Assembly: GCA_025150425.1 (NCBI GenBank)
Contig: CP102281.1
Coordinates: forward strand, 2,418,001 to 2,482,000
Direction of reading: 5' to 3'
Source of the DNA: [Eubacterium] siraeum
GTDB taxonomy: Bacteria > Bacillota > Clostridia > Oscillospirales > Ruminococcaceae
Length of the DNA stretch: 64,000 nt
Part shown: in pieces, positions 63,910 to 64,000 of the stretch
Numbering within the stretch: position 1 is the first letter of the stretch
How the letters are laid out: each line of letters opens with the position of its first letter
Made by a program: the position numbers and the translations under genes
Notes under the pieces: model-generated
What the model was told of the DNA's origin: nothing
Databases searched by the model: none
Seen by the model: the letters and a program-made list of their open reading frames with translations, nothing else

Positions 63910-64000
63910 TCACCCCTTTATAAGCTCTTCGATCGCGATTATAGCCTTATCCTGCCTGTAGCGTACCGTACCGAAAGTAACACCGAGCAGCTGTGCGGTT
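63910..64000 (-). CDS. ECF-type sigma factor, C-terminal end (partial)
   Basis: Only about 29 codons lie in the window: TAQLLGVTFGTVRYRQDKA then IIAIEELIKG and stop. This is a sigma-70 region 4 helix-turn-helix end (the xxLLGVTxGTVRxR pattern). It heads the operon that continues through the DUF4367 protein, ABC exporter and lipoprotein. The gene is cut by the window edge. Confidence 0.8.
   Translation of the reverse strand, partial: TAQLLGVTFGTVRYRQDKAIIAIEELIKG

Overview
The window looks like a chromosomal segment of an anaerobic, endospore-forming Bacillota, most likely a gut Oscillospiraceae/Ruminococcaceae species; a Ruminococcus or [Eubacterium] siraeum-like organism is a guess. The evidence is AGGAGG-type ribosome sites, consensus sigma-A promoters, a T-box before ileS, a YpeB germination protein, several class B sortases, a clostridial-type split isopropylmalate isomerase and a GH5 cellulase. 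No rRNA, tRNA, CRISPR array, integrase or intact transposon was seen. Most of the window reads as core genome with a few accessory islands.

Layout. 0-10 kb: an ABC-F ATPase with a degraded second ATPase site, then two tandem giant zinc-ribbon/WG-repeat membrane proteins whose first 1.5 kb are almost identical, then an unlisted 57-codon gene whose promoter is preceded by four helically phased TTACA repeats resembling a PhoP box. 9.8-15.5 kb: a T-box-controlled ileS of the eukaryote-like type, a membrane-anchored hypothetical, an EamA permease and an Asn-rich repeat protein. 15.6-21.5 kb (minus): the branched-chain amino-acid operon ilvB-ilvN-leuC-Dabb-leuD-GNAT-leuB. 21.5-22.3 kb: a small membrane protein bracketed by matching hairpin-rich spacers. 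22.3-31.3 kb (minus): cysteine desulfurase and thiI (tRNA thiolation), pncC, four successive class B sortases and a SpoIID-like protein. 31.4-36.1 kb: ypeB, a hybrid sensor kinase and an orphan MsmX/UgpC-type sugar ATPase. 36.5-37.5 kb: a DUF4830-like protein and a large unassigned structured RNA candidate with its own terminator. 37.7-41.7 kb (minus): fhs-tsaE-tsaB-rpiB and upp. 41.8-46.6 kb (minus): a type IIA topoisomerase pair with an HD-domain gene between the subunits, followed by a 69-bp tandem repeat. 47-52 kb: a fucose-isomerase-family protein facing a tightly overlapping LuxE-LuxC-YhhN operon. 52-56.5 kb: a transposase/nuclease-like remnant, a lipoprotein, a HAD gene broken by one stop codon, a lipoprotein GH5 cellulase and a cell-surface protein with a sortase-like tail. 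56.7-59 kb: a BirA-regulated bioY and a MATE exporter. 59-64 kb (minus): an ECF-sigma/DUF4367/ABC-exporter/lipoprotein operon running off the right edge.

The most unusual items are the LuxE-LuxC-YhhN operon, where both fatty-aldehyde formation and vinyl-ether lipid cleavage may be encoded; the roughly 470-nt structured RNA candidate; the four-sortase cluster with a shared IPWKGD juxtamembrane motif; and the WG-repeat pair under apparent gene conversion. Functions were assigned by reading motifs by eye; no database search was run.
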